Shown here one piece after another: positions 31,382-41,017 of a DNA stretch of 64,000 nt (the stretch's first letter is position 1; every line of letters starts with the position of its first letter). The stretch covers positions 372,001 through 436,000 of the forward strand of contig NZ_PYYB01000003.1 of NCBI RefSeq assembly GCF_003044185.1, given 5' to 3'. The position numbers and the translations under genes are program-made. The notes under the pieces were generated by a model. That model was not told the DNA's origin, made no database searches, and saw nothing but the letters and a program-made list of their open reading frames with translations. This DNA comes from Paraconexibacter algicola. GTDB taxonomy: Bacteria; Actinomycetota; Thermoleophilia; Solirubrobacterales; Solirubrobacteraceae.

Positions 31382-31392
31382 TGCACACGCAA
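31381..31392. promoter_or_regulatory. Operator 3, TTGCACACGCAA
   Basis: A 12-bp near-palindrome with the same TTGC...GCAA ends, placed over the predicted transcription start of the wrbA-like operon, 24 bp downstream of operator 2. Confidence 0.65.
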
Positions 31393-31417
31393 TCACCCGC
31401 GACCCCCAGGAGTCCCC

Positions 31418-32014
31418 ATGCCGAACATCACCGTCGTCTACTACTCCTCCACCGGCAACGTGCACCGCCTCGCCACCGAGATCGCCGCGGGCGCCACCGA
31501 CGCCGGCGCCGAGGTCCGCCTGCGCCGCGCCGCCGAGCTCGCGCCCGACGAGGTCGTGCAGTCCCAGGACGCCTGGCGCGCGCACGCCGAGGCCACCAAG
31601 GACGTCCCGGTCGCCACCCCCGACGACCTCGCGTGGGCGGACGGCTACGCCCTGGGCAGCCCGACCCGCTTCGGCAACCCCGCCGCTCAGCTCAAGCAGT
31701 TCATCGACACGCTCGGGCCGCTCTGGCAGACCGGCGGGCTCGCCAACAAGGTCGCCACGAGCTTCACCAGCGCCATGAACGCCCACGGCGGGCAGGAGTC
31801 CACGCTGCTGGCCCTCAACAACGTCTTCTACCACTGGGGCGCGCTGATCGTGCCCCCCGGCTACACCGACCCGCTCCTCTACGCGTCGGGCGGCAACCCC
31901 TACGGCACGAACTTCGTCGCCGGCCAGGGCAACCCGATGTCCGACGAGACCCTCGCCGCCGCCCGCTACCAGGGCCGACGGCTCGCCGAGTTCGCCGCGA
32001 AGCTGACCACCTGA
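31418..32014 (+). CDS. WrbA-type NAD(P)H:quinone oxidoreductase (flavodoxin fold)
   Basis: The ATG at 31418 has CAGGAG 5 nt upstream; 198 residues. VVYYSSTGNVHRLATEIAAG is the flavodoxin FMN-phosphate loop. GSPTRFGNPAAQLKQFID and TSFTSAMNAHGGQESTLLAL match WrbA. WrbA enzymes reduce quinones by two electrons, avoiding semiquinone radicals. It is the first gene of an operon with a ring-cleaving dioxygenase-like and an esterase-like gene, under the MarR operators. It ends 2 nt before the next ATG. Confidence 0.9.
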   Translation: MPNITVVYYSSTGNVHRLATEIAAGATDAGAEVRLRRAAELAPDEVVQSQDAWRAHAEATKDVPVATPDDLAWADGYALGSPTRFGNPAAQLKQFIDTLGPLWQTGGLANKVATSFTSAMNAHGGQESTLLALNNVFYHWGALIVPPGYTDPLLYASGGNPYGTNFVAGQGNPMSDETLAAARYQGRRLAEFAAKLTT

Positions 32015-32016
32015 CC

Positions 32017-32949
32017 ATGACCCTCCAAGGCCTCCACCACATCACCGCGATCACCGGGGACGCCCCGCGCAACGTCGACTTCTACGCCCGCGTCCTCGGG
32101 CTCCGCATGGTCAAGAAGACCGTCAACTTCGACGCCCCCGACGTCTACCACCTCTACTACGGGGACGAGACCGGCGGCCCCGGCTCGATCATGACGTTCT
32201 TCGAGTTCCCCAACGCCGCCCGCGGCACCGCCGGCGACGGCATGGTCCACACGATCCTCTGGCGCGTCGGCTCGGCCGAGGCGCTGGCGTTCTGGGAGCG
32301 GCGGCTCGCCGACGAGGGCGTCGCCACCCGCCGCGACGGCGACCGCCTGACGTTCGCCGACCCGGAGGGCCTCGCGATCGAGCTCGTCGTCGCCGACGAC
32401 CTGCCCGACGCGCCACTGGCCGCCACCGCCTCCCCCGGGATCCCCGCCGGGCACGCCCTGCAGGGCTTCCACGGCGTGCGCGCCTACGCGTCGCGCCCGG
32501 AGCGCTCCGCGGACCTGCTCGTCACGCTCGGCTTCCAGCGCCGCGAGGATGGCGTCTGGGTCACCGGCGAGGGCACGCCCCGCCACGCCGAGCTGCACTA
32601 CGACGCGCCGCCCGTCGCCGTCCGCGGGCGCGACGGGGGCGGCACGATCCACCACGTCGCCTGGTCGGCCGCCGACGACGACGAGCTCGCCCGGTTCCGG
32701 GTCCTCGCGGCCGGCGGCGGGGCGCACCCGACGCCGATCATCGACCGGCAGTACTTCCACTCGGTGTACTTCCGGGAGCCCAGCGGCGTCCTGTTCGAGC
32801 TCGCCTCGCGCGACATCGGCTTCGCGGTCGACGAGCCGCAGGAGACGCTCGGCGAGGCGCTGCTGCTGCCGCCGCAGCACGAGCACCTCCGCGACCGGCT
32901 CGTCGACGTGCTGACCCCGATCGAGAACCCCCGGCAGGCGGTCGCGTGA
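32017..32949 (+). CDS. Ring-cleaving dioxygenase-like glyoxalase-fold protein (MhqO type)
   Basis: The 310-residue protein has two vicinal-oxygen-chelate halves. The first is GLHHITAITGDAPRNVDFYA...LGLRMVKKTVNFD with HLYYGDE. The second is GFHGVRAYASRPERSADLLV...LGF, then GTIHHVAWSA. HSVYFREPSGVLFELASRDI carries the final metal Glu. The metal residues His (HH), His (IHH) and Glu (FEL) are all present. This matches the Bacillus MhqA/MhqE/MhqO group of hydroquinone-specific extradiol dioxygenases. Encoded between a quinone reductase and an MhqD-like hydrolase. Confidence 0.85.
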   Translation: MTLQGLHHITAITGDAPRNVDFYARVLGLRMVKKTVNFDAPDVYHLYYGDETGGPGSIMTFFEFPNAARGTAGDGMVHTILWRVGSAEALAFWERRLADEGVATRRDGDRLTFADPEGLAIELVVADDLPDAPLAATASPGIPAGHALQGFHGVRAYASRPERSADLLVTLGFQRREDGVWVTGEGTPRHAELHYDAPPVAVRGRDGGGTIHHVAWSAADDDELARFRVLAAGGGAHPTPIIDRQYFHSVYFREPSGVLFELASRDIGFAVDEPQETLGEALLLPPQHEHLRDRLVDVLTPIENPRQAVA

Positions 32950-33635
32950 GCGCCCCCCGTCACCCGGGTCCGCTGCCGCACCTCGTCCGCCCCGCGGACG
33001 GGGAGGCGGCCGGCACGCTCGTGCTCCTGCACGGGCGCGGCGCCGACGAGCACGACCTCTACGGGCTCTTCGACGTCCTCGACCCGCAGCGGCGGCTCAC
33101 CGGCATCACCGTCGGCGGGCCGCTCGCCCTCGGGGGACCGGTCGGCCGGCACTGGTACGTCGTCCCGCGCGTCGGGTTCCCCGACCCGCACACGTTCGGG
33201 CCGACGTTCGCCGAGCTCGCGACGCTCCTCGACGACGAGCTCGGGATCGACTGGTCGACGACGGTCGTCGGCGGCTTCTCGCAGGGGTCGGTCATGTCCT
33301 ACGCGCTCGGGCTCGGCGCCGGACGGCCCCGTCCCGCGGGCATCCTGGCGATGAGCGGGTTTATCCCGACCACCGAGGCCTGGCAGGGCGACCTCGACGC
33401 ACGGGCCGGCCTGCCCGTGCTCGTCGCGCACGGCACCCACGATCCGGTGATCTCCGTCGAGTTCGGCCGCGACGCCGTCCGCCGGCTCCAGCAGGCCGGC
33501 GCCGACGTCACCTACCACGAGTCCGCGGTCGCCCACCAGATCGACCCGCGGGTCGTCCCCGAGGTCCACGCCTGGCTGGCGGACCGGTTCCCGGAGCGGT
33601 CGGGAGCGGAACTTTCGCCCTCCTCGGGCGTCTAA
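32946..33635 (+). CDS. Alpha/beta hydrolase, MhqD/phospholipase-carboxylesterase type
   Basis: The GTG overlaps the preceding stop (GTGA); 229 residues. LVLLHGRGADEHDLYGL is the oxyanion region. VVGGFSQGSVMSYAL contains the GxSxG nucleophile (GFSQG). LVAHGTHDPVISVE supplies the Asp and AVAHQIDPRV the His. These match the MhqD/YodD carboxylesterase family induced by hydroquinones in Bacillus. It is the last gene of the MarR-controlled operon; the product probably hydrolyses ring-cleavage products or quinone adducts. Confidence 0.85.
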   Translation: MSAPRHPGPLPHLVRPADGEAAGTLVLLHGRGADEHDLYGLFDVLDPQRRLTGITVGGPLALGGPVGRHWYVVPRVGFPDPHTFGPTFAELATLLDDELGIDWSTTVVGGFSQGSVMSYALGLGAGRPRPAGILAMSGFIPTTEAWQGDLDARAGLPVLVAHGTHDPVISVEFGRDAVRRLQQAGADVTYHESAVAHQIDPRVVPEVHAWLADRFPERSGAELSPSSGV

Positions 33636-33713
33636 ACGGGTGGAGGCGCTGCCGCAGGGCGGCGCCGTCCCCCTCCCCCTGTTCCCCCTCACCCGTCTGG
33701 AGGCCGCCGCTCC

Positions 33714-35108
33714 GTGCGTCCCACGATCCTGATCGCCGTCCTGCTGTCGCTCGTCCTCGCCGCGCCCGCCGCCGCCTCGACGACGCAGTTCACGATGTTC
33801 GAGGCCCCGTCCGCGCTCGTGGACCCCTCCCAGCGTGACAGCACCCTCGACGAGATCGACGCGCTGGGCGCCGACGCGATCCGGGTCCTCGTCAACTGGA
33901 ACCGCGTCGCCCCCTCCCCGACGTCGAAGACGCGGCCCGCGAACTTCGACGCGTCCGACCCGGCCGCGTACGGGGACGGCTTCGCGACCTACGAGGCGAT
34001 CGTCGCCGCCGCGAAGGCCCGCGGCCTGCGCGTCCTCTTCACGATCACCGGCGGCGCCCCGTTCTGGGCGACCGCGAAGGGCACCGACGCGATCACCCGG
34101 CCCGATCCCGACGAGTTCCAGGCGTTCGCCACCGCGCTCGGCGCGAAGTTCCGCGACGACGTGGACATCTGGTCGATCTGGAACGAGCCCAACCAGCCGC
34201 AGTTCCTCGCCCCGCAGTTCGTCGGCGGCAAGCCGCAGTCGCCGAAGCTCTACCGCAGCCTGTACCTCGCCGCGCAGCGCGGCCTCGGCGCGTCGGGCAA
34301 CGGCCAGGACACGATCCTCGCGGCCGAGACCTCGCCGCGCGGCAACCCGCGGATCGTCGCGCCGCTCGCGTTCCTGCGCGGGTTCCTCTGCCTCGACTCG
34401 AAGTACCGCAAGGCGAAGAGCTGCGGGAAGATCGACGCCGACGGCTGGGCGCACCACCCCTACACGACCAGCGGTGGTCCGTACTTCAGGAGCGGCAACA
34501 CGGACGACGTCACGATCGGGACGCTCTCGCGGCTGACGCGCGCGCTCGACCGGGCCGGGAAGGCCGGCGCGATCCGCAAGGGCATGCCGATGTACCTGAC
34601 CGAGTTCGGCATCCAGTCGTTCCCCGACCGCATCACCGGCGTGCCGCTGTCCACGCAGGCCGACTACCGCTCCCTCAGCGAGTTCATCGCCTACGGCAAC
34701 AAGCGCGTGAAGGCGTTCTCGCAGTACCTGATGCGCGACTCGGACCCCAACCCGCCCGGCGGGTCGAAGTTCAGCGGCTTCGAGTCCGGCCTGCGGACGT
34801 TCGGCGGCACGAAGAAGCCCGCGTACGACGGCTTCCGGCTGCCGCTGGTCGCCGACCGGTACGCGGCCGGCAAGGTGCGGCTGTGGGGCCTCGCGCGTCC
34901 CGCCGACGGGCGCACGAAGGTGCGGATCCTCTACGCCAACGGCGGCTCGTCGCGCTGGCGCACGCTGACGACGCTCTCGACCGACGCGCGCGGGTACTTC
35001 TCCTCGCGGCGGTCGGCCCCGAAGGACCGGCGCTACCGCGTCGAGTGGACCGCGGCCGACGGCACGACGCACCGCGGGCCGGTCACGAAGACGCGCAGCG
35101 CGCCGTAG
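33714..35108 (+). CDS. Secreted clan GH-A glycosidase-like protein
   Basis: A GTG at 33714 follows a short spacer; 464 residues with a signal peptide (TILIAVLLSLVLAAPAAAS). The TIM-barrel pattern is clear: LGADAIRVLVNWNRVAPSPT, then IWSIWNEPNQPQ (acid/base Glu near 157), HHPYTTSGGP, and MYLTEFGIQS (nucleophile Glu near 298). NEP plus TEFG place it in clan A (GH5, GH39 or GH42-like). The last 100 residues (VADRYAAGKVRLWGLARPAD on) are a small beta domain, possibly sugar binding. Expected to act outside the cell on polysaccharide; the exact substrate cannot be read. Confidence 0.75.
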   Translation: MRPTILIAVLLSLVLAAPAAASTTQFTMFEAPSALVDPSQRDSTLDEIDALGADAIRVLVNWNRVAPSPTSKTRPANFDASDPAAYGDGFATYEAIVAAAKARGLRVLFTITGGAPFWATAKGTDAITRPDPDEFQAFATALGAKFRDDVDIWSIWNEPNQPQFLAPQFVGGKPQSPKLYRSLYLAAQRGLGASGNGQDTILAAETSPRGNPRIVAPLAFLRGFLCLDSKYRKAKSCGKIDADGWAHHPYTTSGGPYFRSGNTDDVTIGTLSRLTRALDRAGKAGAIRKGMPMYLTEFGIQSFPDRITGVPLSTQADYRSLSEFIAYGNKRVKAFSQYLMRDSDPNPPGGSKFSGFESGLRTFGGTKKPAYDGFRLPLVADRYAAGKVRLWGLARPADGRTKVRILYANGGSSRWRTLTTLSTDARGYFSSRRSAPKDRRYRVEWTAADGTTHRGPVTKTRSAP

Positions 35109-35123
35109 GGGCGCGCTGCGGGG

Positions 35124-35142
35124 GCCGGCCGGAACGGCCGGC
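35124..35142. terminator. Bidirectional GC-rich hairpin
   Basis: GCCGGCCG (35124-35131) pairs perfectly with CGGCCGGC (35135-35142) around GAA. It lies between the convergent glycosidase gene and the small basic protein gene. There is no T-tract on either side. Confidence 0.5.
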
Positions 35143-35145
35143 GGC

Positions 35146-35352
35146 TCAGGAGCCGGTCGGCGGGGTGACGTCCTCGAAGCCCTCGCGACCGGCGGTGCGC
35201 AGCGCGTAGTACTCGGGCTCGACGTCGGGCGCGTCCTCGGTCGGCTCCGGACGCGAGGCGCGGCGGGCCTGCTTGTCCAGGCGCTTCTCGCGCTTGCGCT
35301 GCTCGCGCTGGAGCTTCGCCATCGTCGTCTTCTTCTTCGCGTTCGAGCCCAT
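35146..35352 (-). CDS. Small, highly charged protein of unknown function
   Basis: The 68-residue product begins MGSNAKKKTTMAKLQREQ, continues RKREKRLDKQARRAS, then turns acidic (EPTEDAPDVEPEYY). The first half is a basic helix that could bind nucleic acid or ribosomes. A GGAG-containing ribosome binding site precedes the ATG. Similar short proteins are common in actinobacteria and uncharacterised. It lies just downstream of cspA on the same strand but beyond a terminator hairpin. Confidence 0.55.
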   Translation of the reverse strand: MGSNAKKKTTMAKLQREQRKREKRLDKQARRASRPEPTEDAPDVEPEYYALRTAGREGFEDVTPPTGS

Positions 35353-35388
35353 GGGGGCTCCTTCCGGTCGGGGGAGTCAGAGCACGAC

Positions 35389-35415
35389 CGAGGGCCCGGG
35401 AGACCCGGGCCCTCG
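35389..35415. terminator. Strong terminator hairpin after cspA
   Basis: CGAGGGCCCGGG (35389-35400) pairs perfectly with CCCGGGCCCTCG (35404-35415) around a 3-nt loop, a 12-bp stem. It lies 20 nt past the cspA stop on the reverse strand, with only a weak T-containing tail (GTCGTGCTCT). Confidence 0.65.
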
Positions 35416-35434
35416 ACGGTCCTTCAGCGTGGTG

Positions 35435-35638
35435 CTAGAGCGCGACGACGTTCGCGGCGGCGGGGCCCTTGGGGCCCGCCTCGGCGTCGTAGCTCACCTT
35501 GGCACCCTCGGCCAGCGTCTTGAAGCCGCTGCCCTGGATCTGCTTGTGATGGACGAAGAGGTCCTTGCCCGAGTCGTCCGGCGTGATGAAGCCGAAGCCC
35601 TTCTCGTCGCTGAACCACTTGACGGTTCCAGTAGCCAT
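35435..35638 (-). CDS. cspA: Cold-shock protein (CspA family)
   Basis: The ATG at 35638 is preceded by GGAGG, giving the standard 67 residues: [20 protein letters not shown] (RNP1 as KGFGFI) and KDLFVHH (RNP2). It is a single-stranded nucleic acid binding protein that melts mRNA structure. The gene has its own terminator hairpin downstream and more than 100 nt of untranslated sequence upstream, room for the structured leader typical of csp genes. Confidence 0.94.
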   Translation of the reverse strand: MATGTVKWFSDEKGFGFITPDDSGKDLFVHHKQIQGSGFKTLAEGAKVSYDAEAGPKGPAAANVVAL

Positions 35639-35762
35639 GTTGCTGCCCTCCGGGGGTATGTGCACTGCGAGACGCGGAGGAGCTGCGAGGCTGCTGCGGG
35701 TAACGCCGGACACTGCTGGTCGGCCGAGCGGATGCCCGACCCGTGAGACCAGCGTAGCGTAC

Positions 35763-36491
35763 TCAGGCCCGGGGCTTGTGCGCCAGCAGCAGGAGCGTGT
35801 GGCCGAAGCGGGCCGCGGGCGGGATCGAGCCCACCGCCCGGTCGGCGCCGTGCAGCGCCCGCTGGAGCCGCGGCGGCAGCCGCCGCCACGAGTAGGTGAG
35901 GGCGTGCAGCTCGGGCTGCAGGCCGGCGCGCCGGGCGTGGCGCGCGAGGCCGCGCGGGGACAGCGGCACGTCGTCGGGCGTCCCGTGGATCCGCGTGCCG
36001 AGGCCGACGCGGTTGGCGAGCGCGAGGCCCGCGCCCACGGGATGCCAGAGGCCGGGTTCGACCGCGATCGCGGTCCCGCCGGGCCGCAGCAGCCGCGCCG
36101 CCTCCGCGAACACGGGGTCCAGCGGCCCCTGGAAGACGATGTGGTGCAGGACCAGGCGGTAGAGGACGACGTCGAACGACGCGTCGGGCAGGTCGTGCAG
36201 CTCCCCCGCCGCGCCCGGAGCGGCCGCGTCCGCCCGGCCGTCCTGCACCACCCACTCCGCGCGGGCGGCGTCGAGGTCGTTGGCGGTCAGGCGCCAGGCC
36301 GGTGCCGGGAAGAGATGGCGACCCGGGTGCCAGCCGCAGCCGACGCTCAGCACGTCCCCGCCCGCGTCGAGGTCGAGTCGCCGGCCGACGAGGCGCCGCT
36401 CCCGCTCGAACAGCCAGTCGTAGTGCAGCTGCAGCGTCCGCGGGGAGGAGCGCCGGTCGAGCAGGTTGTCCGGCTCGTACTCCTCGGACAT
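35763..36491 (-). CDS. Class I SAM-dependent methyltransferase
   Basis: The ATG at 36491 shares one base with the gpmI stop (TGATG); 242 residues. [11 protein letters not shown] is SAM motif [11 protein letters not shown] the motif II acidic residue, and [20 protein letters not shown] motifs [21 protein letters not shown] matches the post-motif of the UbiE/methyltransferase-11 group. Substrate unknown. Translational coupling to a glycolytic enzyme is odd and conserved function in that operon is not evident. Confidence 0.8.
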   Translation of the reverse strand: MSEEYEPDNLLDRRSSPRTLQLHYDWLFERERRLVGRRLDLDAGGDVLSVGCGWHPGRHLFPAPAWRLTANDLDAARAEWVVQDGRADAAAPGAAGELHDLPDASFDVVLYRLVLHHIVFQGPLDPVFAEAARLLRPGGTAIAVEPGLWHPVGAGLALANRVGLGTRIHGTPDDVPLSPRGLARHARRAGLQPELHALTYSWRRLPPRLQRALHGADRAVGSIPPAARFGHTLLLLAHKPRA

Positions 36492-37981
36492 CAGCGCTGC
36501 AGCAGCGAGACGCCCGTCATCTCCGGCGGCTGCTCGATCCCGAGGAGGTCGAGGACGGTCGGGGCGACGTCGGCGAGGATGCCCCCGTCCCGCAGCGCCG
36601 GAGCGGCGTCCGCGAGCGCGTCGGGCCAGACCACGACGAGCGGGACCGGGTTCAGCGAGTGCGCGGTGTTCGGCGAGCCGTCGGGCTCGAGCATGTTGTC
36701 CGCGTTCCCGTGGTCGGCCGTGACGATGACCGCGCCACCGCTCCCGGTCACCGTCGCGACGACGTCCGCGAGGCAGCCGTCGACGGTCTCGATCGCCTTC
36801 ACGGCCGCCGGGATGACCCCGGTGTGCCCGACCATGTCGGGGTTGGCGAAGTTGATGACGCCGAACGCCGGGCCGTCCTGGTCCCAGCCCGCGACGAACT
36901 TGTCGCGCGCCTCGTGCGCGCTCATCTCGGGCTTGAGGTCGTAGGTCGCGACGTCGCGCGGCGACGGGGCCATCTCCCGCCGCTCGCCCGCGAACGGGGT
37001 CTCCTCCCCGCCGTTGAAGAAGTACGTGACGTGCGGGTACTTCTCGGTCTCGGCGACGTGCAGCTGCGTGCGGCCCGTGCCGGCGACGACGGACGCGAGC
37101 GTCACGGTCGGGCGGTCGGGCGCGAACGCCACCGGCCAGTCCCAGCTCTCGTCGTAGGTCGTCAGCGACGTGTAGCGCGCGACGTGCGGCGCGATCGCGG
37201 CCGTGAGCTGCCGCATGCGGTCGGGGCGGAAGTTGAAGGCCAGGACGCTGTCGCCCGGGCGGATGACGCCCTCCGACCCGACCGTGGTGGCGGAGACGAA
37301 CTCGTCCGTCTCGTCGCGCGCGTACGCGGCCTCGACCGCGGCGCGGCCCGTGTCGGCGTGGTGCTCGGCGGTCCCGCTCACGAGGAGATCGACCGCCGCC
37401 GCCGTGCGCTCCTCGCGGTTGTCGCGGTCCATCGCGAAGTAGCGGCCGATCACGCTCGCGACCCGCGCGTTGCCGGCCGCCGCGCACTGCTCGTCGACCG
37501 CGCCGACGAACCCGGCGCCACTGGTCGGCAGCGTGTCGCGGCCGTCGGTGAACGCGTGGACGACGACCTCGGGGACCCGCAGCTGCGCGCCGAGCTCGAT
37601 CAGCGCCTGCAGGTGCCGGTCGGAGGAGTGGACCCCACCGTCGCTGACCAGGCCGATCAGGTGGACCCGATCGAACCCCGTGAAGGCGGCGCGGAGCGTC
37701 TCGTTCCCGCCGAGCTCGCCCTGCTGCACCGCGTCGTCGATCCGGGTGAGGTCCTGCCGCACGATCGCCCCGGCCCCGAGGTTGAGATGCCCCACCTCGG
37801 AGTTGCCCATCTGCCCGTCGGGCAGGCCGACCGCGCGCCCGCAGGCGGTGAGCTGCGTGTGCGGGAACCGCTCCCACAGGCCGTCGAACGTCGGCGTGGC
37901 GGCGAGCGAGACGGCGTTGCCCGGTCCCGCCGGGGCCAGGCCCCAGCCGTCGAGGACGACGAGGGTGACCGACGGGACCAT
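36491..37981 (-). CDS. gpmI: 2,3-bisphosphoglycerate-independent phosphoglycerate mutase
   Basis: The 496-residue enzyme starts VTLVVLDGWGLAPAGPGNAV (first metal Asp), with QMGNSEVGHLNLGAG carrying the phosphoserine. LVSDGGVHSS, HAFTDGRDT, TYFFNGGEE and VTADHGNADNM supply the remaining metal ligands. It interconverts 3- and 2-phosphoglycerate using two Mn/Zn ions. It is the fourth gene of gap-pgk-tpi-gpmI, 4 nt downstream of tpi. Confidence 0.95.
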   Translation of the reverse strand: MVPSVTLVVLDGWGLAPAGPGNAVSLAATPTFDGLWERFPHTQLTACGRAVGLPDGQMGNSEVGHLNLGAGAIVRQDLTRIDDAVQQGELGGNETLRAAFTGFDRVHLIGLVSDGGVHSSDRHLQALIELGAQLRVPEVVVHAFTDGRDTLPTSGAGFVGAVDEQCAAAGNARVASVIGRYFAMDRDNREERTAAAVDLLVSGTAEHHADTGRAAVEAAYARDETDEFVSATTVGSEGVIRPGDSVLAFNFRPDRMRQLTAAIAPHVARYTSLTTYDESWDWPVAFAPDRPTVTLASVVAGTGRTQLHVAETEKYPHVTYFFNGGEETPFAGERREMAPSPRDVATYDLKPEMSAHEARDKFVAGWDQDGPAFGVINFANPDMVGHTGVIPAAVKAIETVDGCLADVVATVTGSGGAVIVTADHGNADNMLEPDGSPNTAHSLNPVPLVVVWPDALADAAPALRDGGILADVAPTVLDLLGIEQPPEMTGVSLLQR

Positions 37982-37985
37982 GCCG

Positions 37986-38759
37986 CTAGCCCTTCGGGCC
38001 CTGCGCGACCGCCGCCTCGACGATCGGCACGAACTTCGCGGGATCCAGCGACGCGCCGCCGATCAGCCCACCGTCGCAGTCGGGCAGCGCCAGCAGCTCG
38101 GCCGCGTTCTCCGCGTTCATCGACCCGCCGTAGAGGATCCGCGTGCGGGCGGCCTGCTCCTTGGAGCGGTCGGCGACGAGCGCGCGGACGAAGCTGAGCG
38201 CGTCCTGCGCCTGCTCGGGGGTGGCGGTGAGGCCGGTGCCGATCGCCCAGACGGGCTCGTAGGCGATAACGACCTCGCCGAGCCGGTCGGTGTCGAGCTT
38301 CTCGAGTCCCTCCTGCACCTGGTGGCGCAGGCGACGCTCGGTCTCCCCGTTCTCGCGCTCCTCCTCGGTCTCGCCGACGCAGAGGATGACCTTCAGGCCG
38401 GCGTCGAGCGCGGCGGGGACCTTCAGCGCCAGCGCCTTGTCGGTCTCCCCGAAGTACTGGCGCCGCTCGGAGTGCCCGAGGACCGCGCCGTGCACGTCGA
38501 TCTCCGTGAGCATCGCCGCGGAGATCTCACCCGTGTACGCGCCGTTGGGGGCCTCGTGCATGTTCTGGGCGTAGACCTCCACGCGCGAGCCGCGGGTGGA
38601 GTCGACCATCGCCTCGAGGTCGAGGTACGGCACGCAGAGCGCGACGTCCGCGCCGTCGGTGGCGTACAGCTTGGGCAGCAGCGCCTGGATGAACTGCTCG
38701 GCCTCGGCGACCGTCTTGTTCATCTTCCAGTTGCCGGCGATCAGGGGGATGCGGCTCAC
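37986..38759 (-). CDS. tpiA: Triosephosphate isomerase
   Basis: A GTG at 38759 overlaps the pgk stop (GTGA); 257 residues. LIAGNWKMNKT contains the active-site Lys, VLGHSERRQYFGE the His, and VIAYEPVWAIGTG the catalytic Glu. ILYGGSMNAEN and GGLIGGASLDP form the phosphate grip. It interconverts dihydroxyacetone phosphate and glyceraldehyde 3-phosphate, between Pgk and GpmI in the operon. Confidence 0.96.
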   Translation of the reverse strand: MSRIPLIAGNWKMNKTVAEAEQFIQALLPKLYATDGADVALCVPYLDLEAMVDSTRGSRVEVYAQNMHEAPNGAYTGEISAAMLTEIDVHGAVLGHSERRQYFGETDKALALKVPAALDAGLKVILCVGETEEERENGETERRLRHQVQEGLEKLDTDRLGEVVIAYEPVWAIGTGLTATPEQAQDALSFVRALVADRSKEQAARTRILYGGSMNAENAAELLALPDCDGGLIGGASLDPAKFVPIVEAAVAQGPKG

Positions 38760-39910
38760 GACAGGACCTCCACTCCGGGAAGGGTCTTCCCTTCGATCAG
38801 CTCCAGCGACGCGCCGCCGCCGGTGGACAGGTGGGTGACGCGCGACTCGAGGCCGAACTGCGCCAGGGCCGCGGCGCTGTCGCCGCCGCCCACGACCGTC
38901 GTGCCCTCGCACGCGGCCACGGCCTCGGCGACCGCCTTCGTGCCGGCCGCGAACGGCTCGAGCTCGAAGGCGCCCATCGGGCCGTTCCAGAACACGGTGC
39001 CGGCGGCGACGATCTCCGCCGCGTAGCCCTCGGCCGTCCTCGGGCCGACGTCGAGGCCCATCTGGCCGTCGGGCACGTCGACGCCGTCGAGCGGCGTGAC
39101 CGTCGTGTCGGCGGAGAAGGACTCCCCGAGCACGAGATCGGTCGGCAGCAGCAGGCGGCAGCCCTTCGCGGCCGCGTCGTCGAGCGCGCGCCGGGCGACC
39201 GCGACGCCGTCCTCCTCGCACAGCGACGCGCCGACGGCGTGCCCCTGGGCCTTGAAGAACGGGAAGCACATCGCGCCGCCGATGAGGATCGCGTCGGCCG
39301 TGTCGAGGAACGCGTCGATGACGCCGATCTTGTCGGTCACCTTCGCGCCCCCGACGATCGCGACGAGCGGCTTCTGCGGCGCGGCGAGGATGCCGTTGAG
39401 CGTCTCGACCTCGCGCTGCAGCAGCCGGCCGGCCGCGGACGGCAGCAGCGTCGCGACGCCGTGCGTCGAGGCGTGCGCGCGGTGCGCCGCCCCGAACGCG
39501 TCGTTGACGTAGACGTCCGCGAGGGCCGCGTACTGCGCGGCCAGCGCGGGATCGTCCTTCGTCTCGCCCGCCTCGTAGCGGACGTTCTCCAGCAGGACGA
39601 CCTCGCCGTCCGGCAGCGCGGAGGGATCCAGGCTCTCCGCGACCGGCACGTCGAGCTCCAGCAGCTCACCCAGCCGCGCCGCGATCGGCTTCAGCGACAG
39701 CGCGGGGTCGCGCTCCCCCTTCGGCCGGCCGAGGTGCGCCATGAGCACGAGCTTGGCGGCGCCCTTCTCGCGGAGCTCCGCGAGGGTCGGGAGGGCACCG
39801 CGGATGCGTGCGTCGTCCGTGACGCGGCCGTCCTGGTCCTGGGGGACGTTGAAGTCCACCCGGACGAGGACGACCTTGCCGGAGACGTCGAGGTCGTCGA
39901 GGGTCCTCAA
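38756..39910 (-). CDS. pgk: Phosphoglycerate kinase
   Basis: The 384-residue enzyme begins with VVLVRVDFNVPQDQDGRVTD. It has LMAHLGRPKGERDPALSLK, the substrate-binding arginine segment LLENVRYEAGE, FGAAHRAHAS, and the nucleotide-binding VGGGDSAAALAQFG near the C-terminus. It makes ATP from 1,3-bisphosphoglycerate. It starts 4 nt after the gap stop and overlaps tpi. Confidence 0.96.
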   Translation of the reverse strand: MRTLDDLDVSGKVVLVRVDFNVPQDQDGRVTDDARIRGALPTLAELREKGAAKLVLMAHLGRPKGERDPALSLKPIAARLGELLELDVPVAESLDPSALPDGEVVLLENVRYEAGETKDDPALAAQYAALADVYVNDAFGAAHRAHASTHGVATLLPSAAGRLLQREVETLNGILAAPQKPLVAIVGGAKVTDKIGVIDAFLDTADAILIGGAMCFPFFKAQGHAVGASLCEEDGVAVARRALDDAAAKGCRLLLPTDLVLGESFSADTTVTPLDGVDVPDGQMGLDVGPRTAEGYAAEIVAAGTVFWNGPMGAFELEPFAAGTKAVAEAVAACEGTTVVGGGDSAAALAQFGLESRVTHLSTGGGASLELIEGKTLPGVEVLS

Positions 39911-39914
39911 GGCT

Positions 39915-40991
<1,077 letters not shown>

Positions 40992-41017
40992 CTACCTTGG
41001 ACGTGCGCATTTCGACC

